Part shown: positions 43,501 through 51,362 of the stretch, piece by piece | Layout: each line of letters opens with the position of its first letter | Position numbering within the stretch: position 1 is the stretch's first letter | Assembly: GCA_020627965.1 (NCBI GenBank) | Contig: JAHDFX010000011.1 | Location: forward strand, 1-51,564 | Reading direction: 5' to 3' | Length of the DNA: 51,564 nucleotides | From: Saprospiraceae bacterium | GTDB lineage: Bacteria > Bacteroidota > Bacteroidia > Chitinophagales > Saprospiraceae | Notes under the pieces: generated by a model | The model's input: the letters and a program-made list of their open reading frames with translations, nothing else | The model's database searches: none | What the model was told of the DNA's origin: nothing | Program-made: the position numbers and the translations under genes

Positions 43501-44248
43501 ATGTCGGTGTATTTGCAAGGACATAGTTGGGCAATTCTTGCACATACCATTCAGCTACAATAGGAGTATTGCCGGCATTATTATAGACGCCACCAGAAAC
43601 TTCAAGTCCACCATTCACCTCTACGTCCATGAAAAAGTTATTACAATTTGATGTTGGAGGATTTAAAGGGACGCATAATGAATCGGGACAAGCAATTCCA
43701 TCTATTTCATAACTAGCACAGATGGTCCAGTTTAAAGCTGGATCGACATTGGGAGGGAAAGTCGTACTAAAGGTCGGTGTATTCGCAATCATAACCCCTA
43801 ATCCTTCTATATACCACTCCACGGCATCCGGCTCATAAGGTCCAAAATCAGTTTGATTATATATAGAGCCCGCAATACCTACAACACCATTTACATTATT
43901 AGATACCTCTATAACGAAACTCTCACATGAGACCGTCCCTACTGTTACGTCCTGGCAAAAAGTATCTGTACAGACTGCTGTTGTGGCGGTAACACAAACC
44001 CCATAAGTTCCGGCAGCCGGAAAGGTATATACAGCATCATAGTCTGTAGAAGTTCCTGCACCATCGCCAAAATCCCATGCCACATCCGGCAAAGTATTCG
44101 TTGCATTGTCTATAGATTCATTATTGAACGTGATTTCTAATCCATTGACCGTCCATACTTGAAAGCCTGCCTGACATTGGGCAAAAGCCTGGACACTAAA
44201 TAGCAGAGCTATCAGCGTCGCCATAATTTCTGTCGTGAATTTTCTCAT
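40520..44248 (-). CDS. Very long Ig/PKD-repeat surface protein with dockerin-like segment and T9SS sorting domain
   Basis: A 1242-residue exported protein. I chose the ATG at 44248 (MRKFTTEI) because it gives a normal signal peptide ending at VQAFAQ; an ATG at 44290 would add 14 basic residues. About ten PKD/Ig-like modules of 75-95 residues follow. Each has a W/Y centre, a G-x-Y/T-x-I/V-C-A/V turn (GTYTICAEY, GVYTVCVEY, GTYEICADY) and a C-x-x-x-x-C-x-x-V/I end (CFGTICQDVVV, CLGTICETVTI). A D-rich segment (GDADYDFVANNFDVL, then DCDGNGEIGFDDIDVI) resembles a calcium-binding dockerin pair. A final T9SS type A sorting domain begins NVYPNPASSTINV. Expected on the surface, perhaps adhesive (inference). 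The cysteines within repeats probably pair. Confidence 0.88.
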   Translation of the reverse strand: MRKFTTEIMATLIALLFSVQAFAQCQAGFQVWTVNGLEITFNNESIDNATNTLPDVAWDFGDGAGTSTDYDAVYTFPAAGTYGVCVTATTAVCTDTFCQDVTVGTVSCESFVIEVSNNVNGVVGIAGSIYNQTDFGPYEPDAVEWYIEGLGVMIANTPTFSTTFPPNVDPALNWTICASYEIDGIACPDSLCVPLNPPTSNCNNFFMDVEVNGGLEVSGGVYNNAGNTPIVAEWYVQELPNYVLANTPTFTINLPATTFPVQDNYTICVDFEDDGDVCTLCDVYTIGAGNCAYALSTNINGMEVCGELLLAPDAIPFDTVTYILEGGGGVIGTGNDFCYMFNAPGTYEICALYEVNGVCDGFVCETITIIDPNNNPCEYEINVSVNSDWTAVMELNGLNGSPQPNSIEWIIDGGTGQIGTGSPLTYQFNAAGIYTVCVEYAIPGTTCFGTICQDVVVGGNQNCDFSIGYTINNGMFEGEFYSINNLPLPDVTTWIIQELGLVIGNGTTVNYPFISEGTYTICAEYAPNNVNSCDGQICESVVVELDVCVVDFDYSINNDLSAAFEVVPMGPPFSETFPDNPQWFINGVNVGTGSPLTYQFPMAGTYNVCLLVDIIDISGNVVCQAESCQEISTEPECMDLEFASNLNGQIGTFELIQTPANVLEWVNPVWSVDGDSIDSFNVFEYEFPGAGVYEVCLTADLVDLGLNYICTQEVCETIEIQGGSNLCEAYFEWSEIPNTSYGVVFENLSDGNYDAVWQFGDGQLEVSNSGSIDHLYDNPGVYTVCLTVADPIIGCQDSYCENIFVSGQPNCNFAISYTLSGNTGEFAISDGAGNFPPVTEWYNGIDNTSYGNGNDITITFPGTGTYEICADYEISGTTCLGTICETVTINDPNCNNTDCVFPGDADYDFVANNFDVLPIGLEFGATGPARPNASTAWYGQFAPDWSNTTTGGVNLKHVDCDGNGEIGFDDIDVIQLNYNRTHDGIMPTNFIETPEIWLDFDLDTILIDAMMGNTIIVEADIMVATDNMPAEDVYGLAFSINYPAALVEEGSVQAAYFNDSWLGDGSTVLQLEQDIYDEGVIDFGYSRTDMQNVSGFGKIGTVSFVMTDNIIGALGRSSEPEELWLNFYITDIKVIGNTGEELSFSGSHGDVLLTGETTDVLNPTLNEVINVYPNPASSTINVLAEDVQIEKVLLYNAVGQLIQQNNTANSYQQFDASELPGGLYLVSIHTDEGILNVKVVVE

Positions 44249-44328
44249 GCCTACATAGTTTTTATGTGTGTATTTCTTTAATTTTTTCATCTACAGCCTC
44301 TTGGTAAAGGTTTTGATATTTTCTTACT

Positions 44329-44490
44329 AAGTTGCTATACACTTTTACTAAAATGCTGAATTATCCCCCTTTGGAGGGGGTGAAGGGGGTGAAGGGGGTG
44401 GAATATTGGTCAATTTTTCTCTTTGTCCACCCCCTCCGCCCCCTCCAAAGGGGGAAATTGTCAGCCAATTTGAAAAGTGTATAGTAACTT
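44329..44490. repeat. 162-base inverted repeat with G-rich elements in both arms
   Basis: AAGTTGCTATACACTTTT (44329-44346) is matched, with one difference, by the complement of 44473-44490. Inside it are CCCCCTTTGGAGGGGG elements: 44365-44402 with an extra GAAGGGGGT unit, and the opposite-strand copy 44426-44455. So nearly the whole element folds into one long cruciform or RNA hairpin. It lies in the divergent promoter region of the repeat-protein gene and the acyl-CoA synthetase gene, and is related to the copy at 2551-2580. Confidence 0.85.
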
Positions 44491-44723
44491 ATTTTCTTAC
44501 ATTACAAAAGTGCAACTAAAGCTTAAATTAAAAAAGTACATTTTTATCTACTTGTGAATTTTTATTGGATTTATTTTGTTCTTATTTAATTGATAATCAT
44601 TTTTTTATATTTTAAAAAGTGAATAATTAAATATTGTGCTTGTGTAAAATTAATATAATGTTTTTGAAACATAGATCAGCCATTGATTCTTTTTACCTTT
44701 GTTTAAAAGACAAATAATACAGG
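44491..44723 (+). promoter_or_regulatory. Very AT-rich promoter region of the acyl-CoA synthetase gene
   Basis: TACCTTTG at 44694-44701 fits the -7 consensus and lies about 22 bases before the ATG at 44724. A TTTG at 44663-44666 is 27 bases upstream, somewhat too far for a normal -33 box. Nothing else is seen here. Confidence 0.5.
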
Positions 44724-46217
44724 ATGGTAATTGAACTCATCAAAAAGGCTGAAAGTTTTCCGGACAGACAAGCGATCATATCTAATGGAAAATCATATTC
44801 TTATAAACAATTGTTAACCGCTGCTACCAATGTGGCTACTTGTCTATTGGAAGATCAGAAGGACTTGAATGAAGCTTGTATTGCATTCATGATTCCACCG
44901 AGTTTTGACTATGTCGCTGTGCAATGGGGCATCTGGCAGGCAGGCGGCATTGCCGTACCACTCTGTGTTTTACATCCTTTGGAAGCCTTGCGATATGTCA
45001 TTGAAGATACCGAAGCCCAAACGCTCATCGTAAGCGCCGAATACAAAGAGGTGCTGACTCCACTCGCATTAGAAAAAGGCATTCGTTTACTGGAAGTCGA
45101 TGAAATAAATTCGAGCAGTCAACAGGATTTTCCGGCTATTAGTCTGGATAGACGGGCTATGATACTCTACACCAGCGGTACGACTGGCAAGCCCAAAGGC
45201 GTCGTCACTACTCATGCCAATATACAGGCACAGATCAACACACTTACCAAAGCCTGGGCTTGGGAGAAAAACGATCACATCCTGAATATTTTGCCTTTGC
45301 ATCATGTACATGGTATCATCAATGTGATGAGTTGTGCTTTATGGACGGGCGCCTGCTGCGAGTTTTTACCCAAATTTAATGCAGAAAAAGTCTGGGAAAT
45401 TTTCCGTTCGGGGCGACTAAGCCTATTCATGGCTGTACCGACTATCTATTTTAAATTGATCGACCATTGGGCGAAAGCCTCATTAGAAGAACAGAAAAAT
45501 ATGTCTGCCGCTTTCGCTAAAATGCGTTTAATGGTGTCCGGCTCAGCAGCTTTGCCAGTTTCTGTATTGGAAAAATGGAAAAATATCAGTGGGCATACAT
45601 TACTGGAACGCTACGGAATGACTGAAATAGGCATGGCATTATCCAATCCTTATAATGGAGAACGCCGCCCAGGACATGTTGGTTTCCCCTTACCTGGCGT
45701 ACAATTACGCTTAGTAGATGTTGAAAACAAAGAAGTGCAGAAAGGAGAACAGGGAGAAATTCAGATCAAGGGAAATAGTGTGTTTTTAGAATATTGGAAA
45801 CGTCCGGATGCTACGAAAGAAGCTTTTGTTAATGGCTGGTTCAGGACTGGTGATATGGCAATTTACAATGATGGCTATTATAAAATACTAGGCAGAAACT
45901 CTGTGGATATTATCAAGTCGGGCGGTTATAAAATATCGGCATTGGAGATAGAAGAAGTGCTACGAACTTACCCCGGTATCAGGGAATGTGCAGTTGTCGG
46001 TATTCCCGATGAAGAATGGGGCGAAGTCGTAGCAGCCAGCCTCGTCTGCTCAGAGAGTCCACCTGATTTTGAGGAATTGAAAGCCTGGTTGAAGACGAAA
46101 CTACCCGCTTATAAAGTACCTCGCCGGTTTATGGTGCAGAATGAATTGCCTCGTAATACTTTAGGTAAAGTAACCAAGAAAGTAGTAGTGCAGCTTTTTG
46201 AGACTGGGGAGAGTTGA
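44724..46217 (+). CDS. Malonyl-CoA/methylmalonyl-CoA synthetase-like acyl-CoA synthetase (ACSF3/MatB type)
   Basis: A 497-residue ANL-superfamily enzyme that would activate a dicarboxylic acid such as malonate with ATP and CoA. The P-loop is MILYTSGTTGKPKGVV (about 146-161), LPLHHVHGIINVMSCALWTGACCEFLPKF (about 191-220) and RYGMTEIGMALSNP follow, and the adenylate loop is YKILGRNSVDIIKSGGYKISALEIEE (about 388-413). The C-terminal catalytic lysine is in LPRNTLGKVTKK. The HHVHG and RYGMTEIGMALSNP blocks closely recall human ACSF3 and bacterial MatB, hence the assignment. It would supply malonyl-CoA from malonate for lipid or polyketide synthesis. Alternative: another short dicarboxylate ligase. 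It stands alone. Confidence 0.85.
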   Translation: MVIELIKKAESFPDRQAIISNGKSYSYKQLLTAATNVATCLLEDQKDLNEACIAFMIPPSFDYVAVQWGIWQAGGIAVPLCVLHPLEALRYVIEDTEAQTLIVSAEYKEVLTPLALEKGIRLLEVDEINSSSQQDFPAISLDRRAMILYTSGTTGKPKGVVTTHANIQAQINTLTKAWAWEKNDHILNILPLHHVHGIINVMSCALWTGACCEFLPKFNAEKVWEIFRSGRLSLFMAVPTIYFKLIDHWAKASLEEQKNMSAAFAKMRLMVSGSAALPVSVLEKWKNISGHTLLERYGMTEIGMALSNPYNGERRPGHVGFPLPGVQLRLVDVENKEVQKGEQGEIQIKGNSVFLEYWKRPDATKEAFVNGWFRTGDMAIYNDGYYKILGRNSVDIIKSGGYKISALEIEEVLRTYPGIRECAVVGIPDEEWGEVVAASLVCSESPPDFEELKAWLKTKLPAYKVPRRFMVQNELPRNTLGKVTKKVVVQLFETGES

Positions 46218-46283
46218 ATGAATTTATTAGCTTCGGGTAAGTGCTTGGACTAAATTAAGAAGAAGCAGATATTTTTGCAGCCT

Positions 46284-46388
46284 TGCATTTTGCTGCTGAC
46301 AGAGAAAACAAAGTCGTTCGTCATGCGACGTAAGATATTATAAAATATAAAAATAGAAGCCAGACAAAAATTGTCTGGCTTTTTTCGT
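46284..46388 (+). ncRNA. Candidate small RNA downstream of the acyl-CoA synthetase gene
   Basis: CTTG at 46244-46247, 22 bases, then TATTTTTG (46270-46277) makes a complete promoter. A terminator hairpin (46357-46381) and T-run follow about 80-110 bases later. No ORF longer than a few codons lies between. Alternatively, the hairpin is just the terminator of the upstream gene's 3' leader and the promoter is fortuitous. Confidence 0.35.
46357..46381 (+). terminator. Rho-independent terminator
   Basis: AAGCCAGACAA (46357-46367), loop AAA, TTGTCTGGCTT (46371-46381), then TTTTT. Ends the acyl-CoA synthetase gene and/or the candidate small RNA. Confidence 0.85.
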
Positions 46389-46389
46389 T

Positions 46390-46406
46390 TAAGAACGTGT
46401 TTAAAT
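46390..46406 (+). repeat. 17-base repeat, copy 2
   Basis: Identical to 28585-28601. It sits between the terminator at 46357-46381 and the stop of the minus-strand cyclophilin gene. Confidence 0.75.
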
Positions 46407-46436
46407 TTTCCTCAAAATGAACAACATATCTTCAGC

Positions 46437-47348
46437 TTACATGCCTAAGTCTTTCACCGTAATTTTCATTTTAACATCCTCTACCGGGCGGTCGCCAGGG
46501 CGTGTTTTTACTGCCGCTATTTTATCTATCACGTCCAAGCCTTCTGTCACTATACCAAAAACAGTATATTCTCTATCCAAAAATGGCGTTCCACCTACTT
46601 CCATATAGGCTTTTCTTTCTTCTTCTGAATATTTATAACCGCTTCTGCGTTCCATCATATCCATTTCAGCTTCCGAGAGTGGCTTACCATGCACAATATA
46701 AAACTGCGACCCGGAAGATCGTTTTTGTGGGTTAGATGGGCCACCTGTACGAGCAGCCGCCAAAGCCCCTTTCTGGTGAATACGTTCTTTTACAAACTCA
46801 GCCGGAACGGTATAACCTGGCCCGCCCATACCTAATTGTTTTCCAGATGCAGCTCCACGCGACTCTGGATCACCTCCCTGTATCATAAATCCATCAATAA
46901 TACGGTGAAACAGCAGGTCGTTATAAAAACCTTCTGAAGCCAGTTTGATGAAATTATCTCGGTGCTGGGGGGTGTCGTCGTACAGTTCAATGGTCATATT
47001 GCCATACGGTGTTTCTAATTCTACGGTACAATTTTTTAATTCTTTCACAGTGATCGTTTTAGAAGTTGTTTGCTCTTTTTTTCCTTTTCCGGCTTTCAAT
47101 GTTACAGTATATTCTCCTGGTTTTGCATAAGTGTGCTGACCGGGGTCTTCACTAGTTGAAGTTTTACCATCACCAAAATCCCAGATATAGCCCGTAGCAT
47201 TCTTCGAGTTATTGTCGATGCTTACCTTTGCAAACGGGGCTGGCTTATCCGGTTCACTGATTTTAAAAGCTGCTGTAGGAGTAGAGCAGGAATTTAATAT
47301 AAATAATGCTGAAAATACAGTCAGCATGTAGAGTAAGTATTTATTCAT
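46437..47348 (-). CDS. Lipoprotein with PKD domain fused to cyclophilin-type peptidyl-prolyl isomerase
   Basis: A 303-residue lipoprotein. The signal ends in LFILNSC (Cys21). Residues about 25-103 are a PKD domain (YIWDFGDGKTSTSEDPGQHTY, PGEYTVTLKAGKG). Residues about 108-303 are a cyclophilin domain: VELETPYGNMTIELYDDTPQHRDNFIKL, FHRIIDGFMIQGGDP and SGSQFYIVHGKPLSE cover the active site (the arginine in FHRIID and the glutamine in SGSQF). It would help proline isomerisation during folding of exported proteins at the outer membrane. A small insertion (ERRSGYKYSEEERKAYMEVGG) is unusual for short bacterial cyclophilins. The gene is convergent with the candidate small RNA and lies 112 bases after rluF on the same strand. 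Confidence 0.93.
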   Translation of the reverse strand: MNKYLLYMLTVFSALFILNSCSTPTAAFKISEPDKPAPFAKVSIDNNSKNATGYIWDFGDGKTSTSEDPGQHTYAKPGEYTVTLKAGKGKKEQTTSKTITVKELKNCTVELETPYGNMTIELYDDTPQHRDNFIKLASEGFYNDLLFHRIIDGFMIQGGDPESRGAASGKQLGMGGPGYTVPAEFVKERIHQKGALAAARTGGPSNPQKRSSGSQFYIVHGKPLSEAEMDMMERRSGYKYSEEERKAYMEVGGTPFLDREYTVFGIVTEGLDVIDKIAAVKTRPGDRPVEDVKMKITVKDLGM

Positions 47349-47460
47349 TTTTTATAATTTGTGTACAGAATAATGCAAAAATAGGAAAATTAGAAATTCT
47401 AAAATAACAGGTATGAAGAATCAAGATATAATAAACATCGGTTTGGTTGAATAAAGAAGG

Positions 47461-48168
47461 TCATTCTTCTAATTGTACTTTCAAATTTGTTAATTCTTCT
47501 TTCGTCAATTCTCGCCATTTTCCGACTTTGAGTTTACCCAGCTTTATATGCATGATTCGAACTCTTTTTAAGGTCAATACTTTATAATCCAGAAATTCGC
47601 ACATTCTCCTGATCTGTCGATTTAAACCCTGAGTTAATATAATCTCAAAAACAGTGTCGGATATTTTTCGGACTTCACAAGGTTTGGTAACAGTTCCTAA
47701 AATGGGGATGCCGCTAGTCATTTTTTTTATAAATCGCTGTGTAATTGCACGACTGACTTTAACGACATAAGCCTTTTCATGTTCGTTTTCTTCCCGCAAT
47801 ATTTGATTGACAATATCGCCGTCATTGGTGAGTAAAATGAGCCCTGAAGAAGCTTTATCGAGTCGCCCTATCGGGAAGATACGTTGCGGATGCCCAATAA
47901 AATCAATGATATTATCCTTATCTCGAAGATCAGTAGTGCAGGTGATGCCAGGCGGTTTGTTCAGCGCTATATAAACGGGTTTAGGCTTAGTTCTTAAAGG
48001 CTTATTGTCAATAGTAACTTTATCATTTTCAAAAACTCTGTTTCCCTTTCGGGCAATTTGTCCGTTAATCTTTACCCGGCCAGCTTCTATCCACTTATCT
48101 GCTTCCCTCCGGGAGCAAATACCTGTGCTGCTGATATATTTATTTAAACTTATAGATTTCTCTGACAT
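47461..48168 (-). CDS. rluF: 23S rRNA pseudouridine synthase, RluF-type
   Basis: A 235-residue RNA-modifying enzyme. An S4 RNA-binding domain occupies about residues 5-50 (LNKYISSTGICSRREADKWIEAGRVKING). The catalytic domain follows, with Asp104 in FPIGRLDKASSGL as the essential residue, and IALNKPPGITCTTD and VQGLNRQIRRMCEFLDYKVLTLKRVRIMHI as family blocks. The latter resembles E. coli RluF, which makes pseudouridine at position 2604 of 23S rRNA. The length is a little short of RluF (290), because a C-terminal extension is missing. Bacteroidota usually carry several RluB/E/F relatives, so the exact rRNA position is inferred. It is divergent from the TonB receptor gene. Confidence 0.85.
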   Translation of the reverse strand: MSEKSISLNKYISSTGICSRREADKWIEAGRVKINGQIARKGNRVFENDKVTIDNKPLRTKPKPVYIALNKPPGITCTTDLRDKDNIIDFIGHPQRIFPIGRLDKASSGLILLTNDGDIVNQILREENEHEKAYVVKVSRAITQRFIKKMTSGIPILGTVTKPCEVRKISDTVFEIILTQGLNRQIRRMCEFLDYKVLTLKRVRIMHIKLGKLKVGKWRELTKEELTNLKVQLEE

Positions 48169-48463
48169 TCCGGCAAAAATATGAACAAAAAAAACTAAAA
48201 ACAGAAATTACAAAATAATCTTTGGTAAATAGGAAATATCATTGCAAAATTGGTGTATTGAAATACGTACCTTGCTTCTCTTTGTTATTATTTTATTATC
48301 ATTTTGTTAAACAAAATATAAATTATAATGTACATTTAACACCGAAATCATACTCTTTTCTATACCTGACTGAGAACCTTAAAGAACATGTAACTTAAAG
48401 ATTTTTACAGAAATCATAATGGTATAGATATGAATATAAAATTTTTAACTTGAAATGTTTACT
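48169..48463. other. Divergent intergenic region between rluF and the TonB receptor gene
   Basis: An AT-rich stretch that must hold two divergent promoters. No exact TAnnTTTG box was found on the plus strand; TACCTTGC at 48268 is a partial match. No repeat or hairpin was recognised. Confidence 0.35.
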
Positions 48464-51256
48464 ATGAAAACTACATTACGAAATTTAGCTTGCCTACTAG
48501 TTATATTATTGCTAGGAGGTGGTCTTTTTGCCCAAAAATGCACGATCTCAGGTGTTATTAGCGACACCAGTGGCCCGCTACCCGGTGCCACAATATCTAC
48601 AGGAACCAGTGGAGCAACGACTGATGTGAATGGAAATTATTCGCTAAGATTAGACCCTGGGACTTACACCCTTGAAGCCTCTTATATTGGATTTACATCG
48701 CAGAAAAAAGAATTTACAGTAGAAGCTGGTCAGTCATTGACGTGGAATGTAAACTTATCAGAAGATGCCGTTAGCTTAGGTGACGTAATTGTAGTAGGAA
48801 CACGTACTGCACCTCGTTCTTCAACAACTACTCCTCTCCCTGTAGATGTTTTCAGGGCGAAGGAACTGACAAGTACAGGACAAACTACCTTTGATAAAGC
48901 ACTTCAGTACCGTGTGCCGTCTTTTAATACGGTTCAAACTCCGGTAAATGATGCGACAGCATTGCTGGATCCTTACGAGATCAGAAATATGGGACCAAGT
49001 CGTACGTTGGTACTTATTAATGGTAAGCGTAAGAACATGAGTGCCTTATTGTACACTCAAACGTCTCCTGGACGTGGTGAAACAGGTGCAGATATTTCTG
49101 GTATTCCTACAGATATGATTAAGCGAGTAGAGATATTGAGAGATGGTGCATCGGCTCAGTATGGTTCTGATGCCATTGCAGGAGTTATGAATATCATTCT
49201 TAAAGATGGTGTTGATGATGGGCGTTTTATTTTACGTACAGGTATTACAGCTGAAGGTGATGGTGAGATGATCGGAGCAGCAGTCAATAATGGTACAAAA
49301 TTAGGCGAAGATGGTTTCCTTAACTATACCATTGATCTATCAAAAACATTTTTGGCCAATCGCCCTGGAACAGTTAGTGCAGGTGGAGAAGCTTCTGATT
49401 TTGGAGCTGACATCGCAGTTGTAGAAGAGTTTTTGAGCAGAAAACCAGATGCAGGTAACATCAACGGTTCTCCAGAAACTACAGCCATGAAGTTCGCTTT
49501 GAACGCTGGAAAAAAAGTAAGCGAAAACGGTGAAGTTTATGCCAATGCCGCATACATTTATAAAAAAGTAAACAGCTACGCCAATTATCGTACACCTTAC
49601 TGGAGAACACTGGATGCTTTCCCTTATTTGGAGAATTTCTTCGGTGACCAATATGGACATATAGATGCAAATGATAATGGCATTTTAGATTATGATGGTT
49701 ATGTACCCACATTCGATGGCGATTTGATTGACTATAATGGTACAGTTGGATTTAAATCAGAAAAAAATGGCTGGATCAGCGATGTGAGTTTTACAACGGG
49801 TAGCAATGAGCAAACTTATATTATCCGAAATTCTCACAACAGAAACATGACTTTAAATGCTGATAGCACGTTCAAATACCGTGAAAACAGCCCACTTGTT
49901 TTTGATCCAGGTGGAACACGTTTCGTACACAATGTAGGAAACATCGATGTAACCAAGCGTTTCAGCGATATGTTTAGCTTTGCCTTCGGAGCAGAGTTTA
50001 GAACAGAAGACTTCACTATTATTGAAGGAAGTGTAGCTTCTTACGAAGATGGTGGACCAGATTCATTCTCAGGTAATGACCCACGTAACTCAGGTAAATT
50101 CAACCGTTATAACTTTGGTGGATATTTAGATGCAGCAGTTGATGTTACTGATGATTTCCTAATTAATGGTACAGTTCGTCTGGAAGATTATAGCGATTTT
50201 GGTGAAGCATTTGTATGGAAATTGAGTACTCGCTACAAATTATTAGATGACAGATTAACAATACGTGGTTCGGCTTCTACTGGTTTCAAAGCACCAACAC
50301 TACACCAGATTTATACGCAAAAAGCACAGTATAGCTTCGTACCAGGACAAGGTATCCAGGTAGGTGGTTTGGTGAATAATGTATCTAGAGAAGCAAGACT
50401 TCTTGGTCTTCCACAACTACAGCCTGAGAAATCAACTAATATTACTGTTGGACTTGGTGTACGCCCGATTTCTGGCTTGAGCCTGACTTTAGATTATTAC
50501 AACATTGCATTGAAAGATCGTATCATTTTGAGTACAGAAATTGGTGCAACTGCTGACGGAGATACTCCTTTAGATGATATATTAGTGGCTAATAACCTTT
50601 CTGATTTAAGTTTCTTTGTAAATGGTTTGGATGCCAGAACTTCTGGTATTGATTTCGTTGCCAACTATCGTGGTATTCAATTAGGTACAGGTTCTCTTGG
50701 AGCAAGTCTTTCTGGTAATTACACGATAAGTAATGAAAGAGAAGGAGATGTGAAAAACCCAGAACTAGTTGAAGGCGCAGGTCAGTCTGTAGCAAATGAA
50801 ACACAAGAAGCTTTATTCTTTACTTCTCGTCCTAAGTACAAAGCTATCTTAGGTTTGGATTATGAAATAAGCGACTTCACGGTTTCTTTAGGTAATACCT
50901 TATTCGGTCCAACTACTTTCAATCAGCAGGGTATGGATGCTAATCTATACACAGAGTTCAAAACTAAAATAGTAACTGACCTTGGTTTGAGCTATAATGC
51001 AACGGACAAGTTGAACCTTACCTTGAATGTAAATAACTTATTAGGCGTATTGCCAGAATGGGAATTTAAAGCAGAAAATGCAGAAGGTCAAGCAATTATT
51101 GACGACACTTCTACTAACTCTTTCGGTTTGACACCTATTCAGGAGCAGTCTAATCTGATTACTTTTAATCAGCGTTATTCTCAAATGACTTATGATGGTT
51201 ATCACTTCAGTCAGTTGGGTACACAACTTTACCTGACTTTGAGCTATAAGTTTTAA
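48464..51256 (+). CDS. TonB-dependent receptor with carboxypeptidase-like N-terminal domain
   Basis: A 930-residue outer-membrane transporter. The start at 48464 (MKTTLRNLACLL) gives a signal peptide ending near GGLFAQ. Residues about 22-105 are a CarboxypepD_reg-like domain (ISGVISDTSGPLPGATIST). The plug follows, about 110-270: LGDVIVVGTRTAPRSSTTTP near the TonB-box position, then IKRVEILRDGASAQYGSDAIAGVMNIIL. A 22-strand barrel makes up the rest and ends in YLTLSYKF, the typical aromatic last residue. It imports a ligand such as a siderophore, glycan or vitamin. There is no adjacent susD gene, so a non-SusC import role is likely. The 287 bases upstream show no clear operator. A terminator follows at 51286-51324. 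Confidence 0.94.
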   Translation: MKTTLRNLACLLVILLLGGGLFAQKCTISGVISDTSGPLPGATISTGTSGATTDVNGNYSLRLDPGTYTLEASYIGFTSQKKEFTVEAGQSLTWNVNLSEDAVSLGDVIVVGTRTAPRSSTTTPLPVDVFRAKELTSTGQTTFDKALQYRVPSFNTVQTPVNDATALLDPYEIRNMGPSRTLVLINGKRKNMSALLYTQTSPGRGETGADISGIPTDMIKRVEILRDGASAQYGSDAIAGVMNIILKDGVDDGRFILRTGITAEGDGEMIGAAVNNGTKLGEDGFLNYTIDLSKTFLANRPGTVSAGGEASDFGADIAVVEEFLSRKPDAGNINGSPETTAMKFALNAGKKVSENGEVYANAAYIYKKVNSYANYRTPYWRTLDAFPYLENFFGDQYGHIDANDNGILDYDGYVPTFDGDLIDYNGTVGFKSEKNGWISDVSFTTGSNEQTYIIRNSHNRNMTLNADSTFKYRENSPLVFDPGGTRFVHNVGNIDVTKRFSDMFSFAFGAEFRTEDFTIIEGSVASYEDGGPDSFSGNDPRNSGKFNRYNFGGYLDAAVDVTDDFLINGTVRLEDYSDFGEAFVWKLSTRYKLLDDRLTIRGSASTGFKAPTLHQIYTQKAQYSFVPGQGIQVGGLVNNVSREARLLGLPQLQPEKSTNITVGLGVRPISGLSLTLDYYNIALKDRIILSTEIGATADGDTPLDDILVANNLSDLSFFVNGLDARTSGIDFVANYRGIQLGTGSLGASLSGNYTISNEREGDVKNPELVEGAGQSVANETQEALFFTSRPKYKAILGLDYEISDFTVSLGNTLFGPTTFNQQGMDANLYTEFKTKIVTDLGLSYNATDKLNLTLNVNNLLGVLPEWEFKAENAEGQAIIDDTSTNSFGLTPIQEQSNLITFNQRYSQMTYDGYHFSQLGTQLYLTLSYKF

Positions 51257-51285
51257 AATGGCTCTTAAAATGGTCCAATAAAAAA

Positions 51286-51324
51286 CACAGCCCAAATCAG
51301 CTATCGTAGCTAATTTGGGCTGTG
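51286..51324 (+). terminator. Hairpin terminator of the TonB receptor gene
   Basis: CACAGCCCAAAT (51286-51297) pairs with ATTTGGGCTGTG (51313-51324). Inside, AGCTA (51299-51303) pairs with TAGCT (51307-51311), loop TCG. A single mismatch separates the two stems. Confidence 0.8.
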
Positions 51325-51362
51325 CTTATATAAAATGAATCATCCGAATCACCAGTAAAAAT

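Noticed and set aside
48464-51256. Naming the TonB receptor as the missing SusC of the SusD locus
   Set aside because: It lies 39 kb away, is shorter than typical SusC proteins and has no adjacent susD, so the link is not supported.
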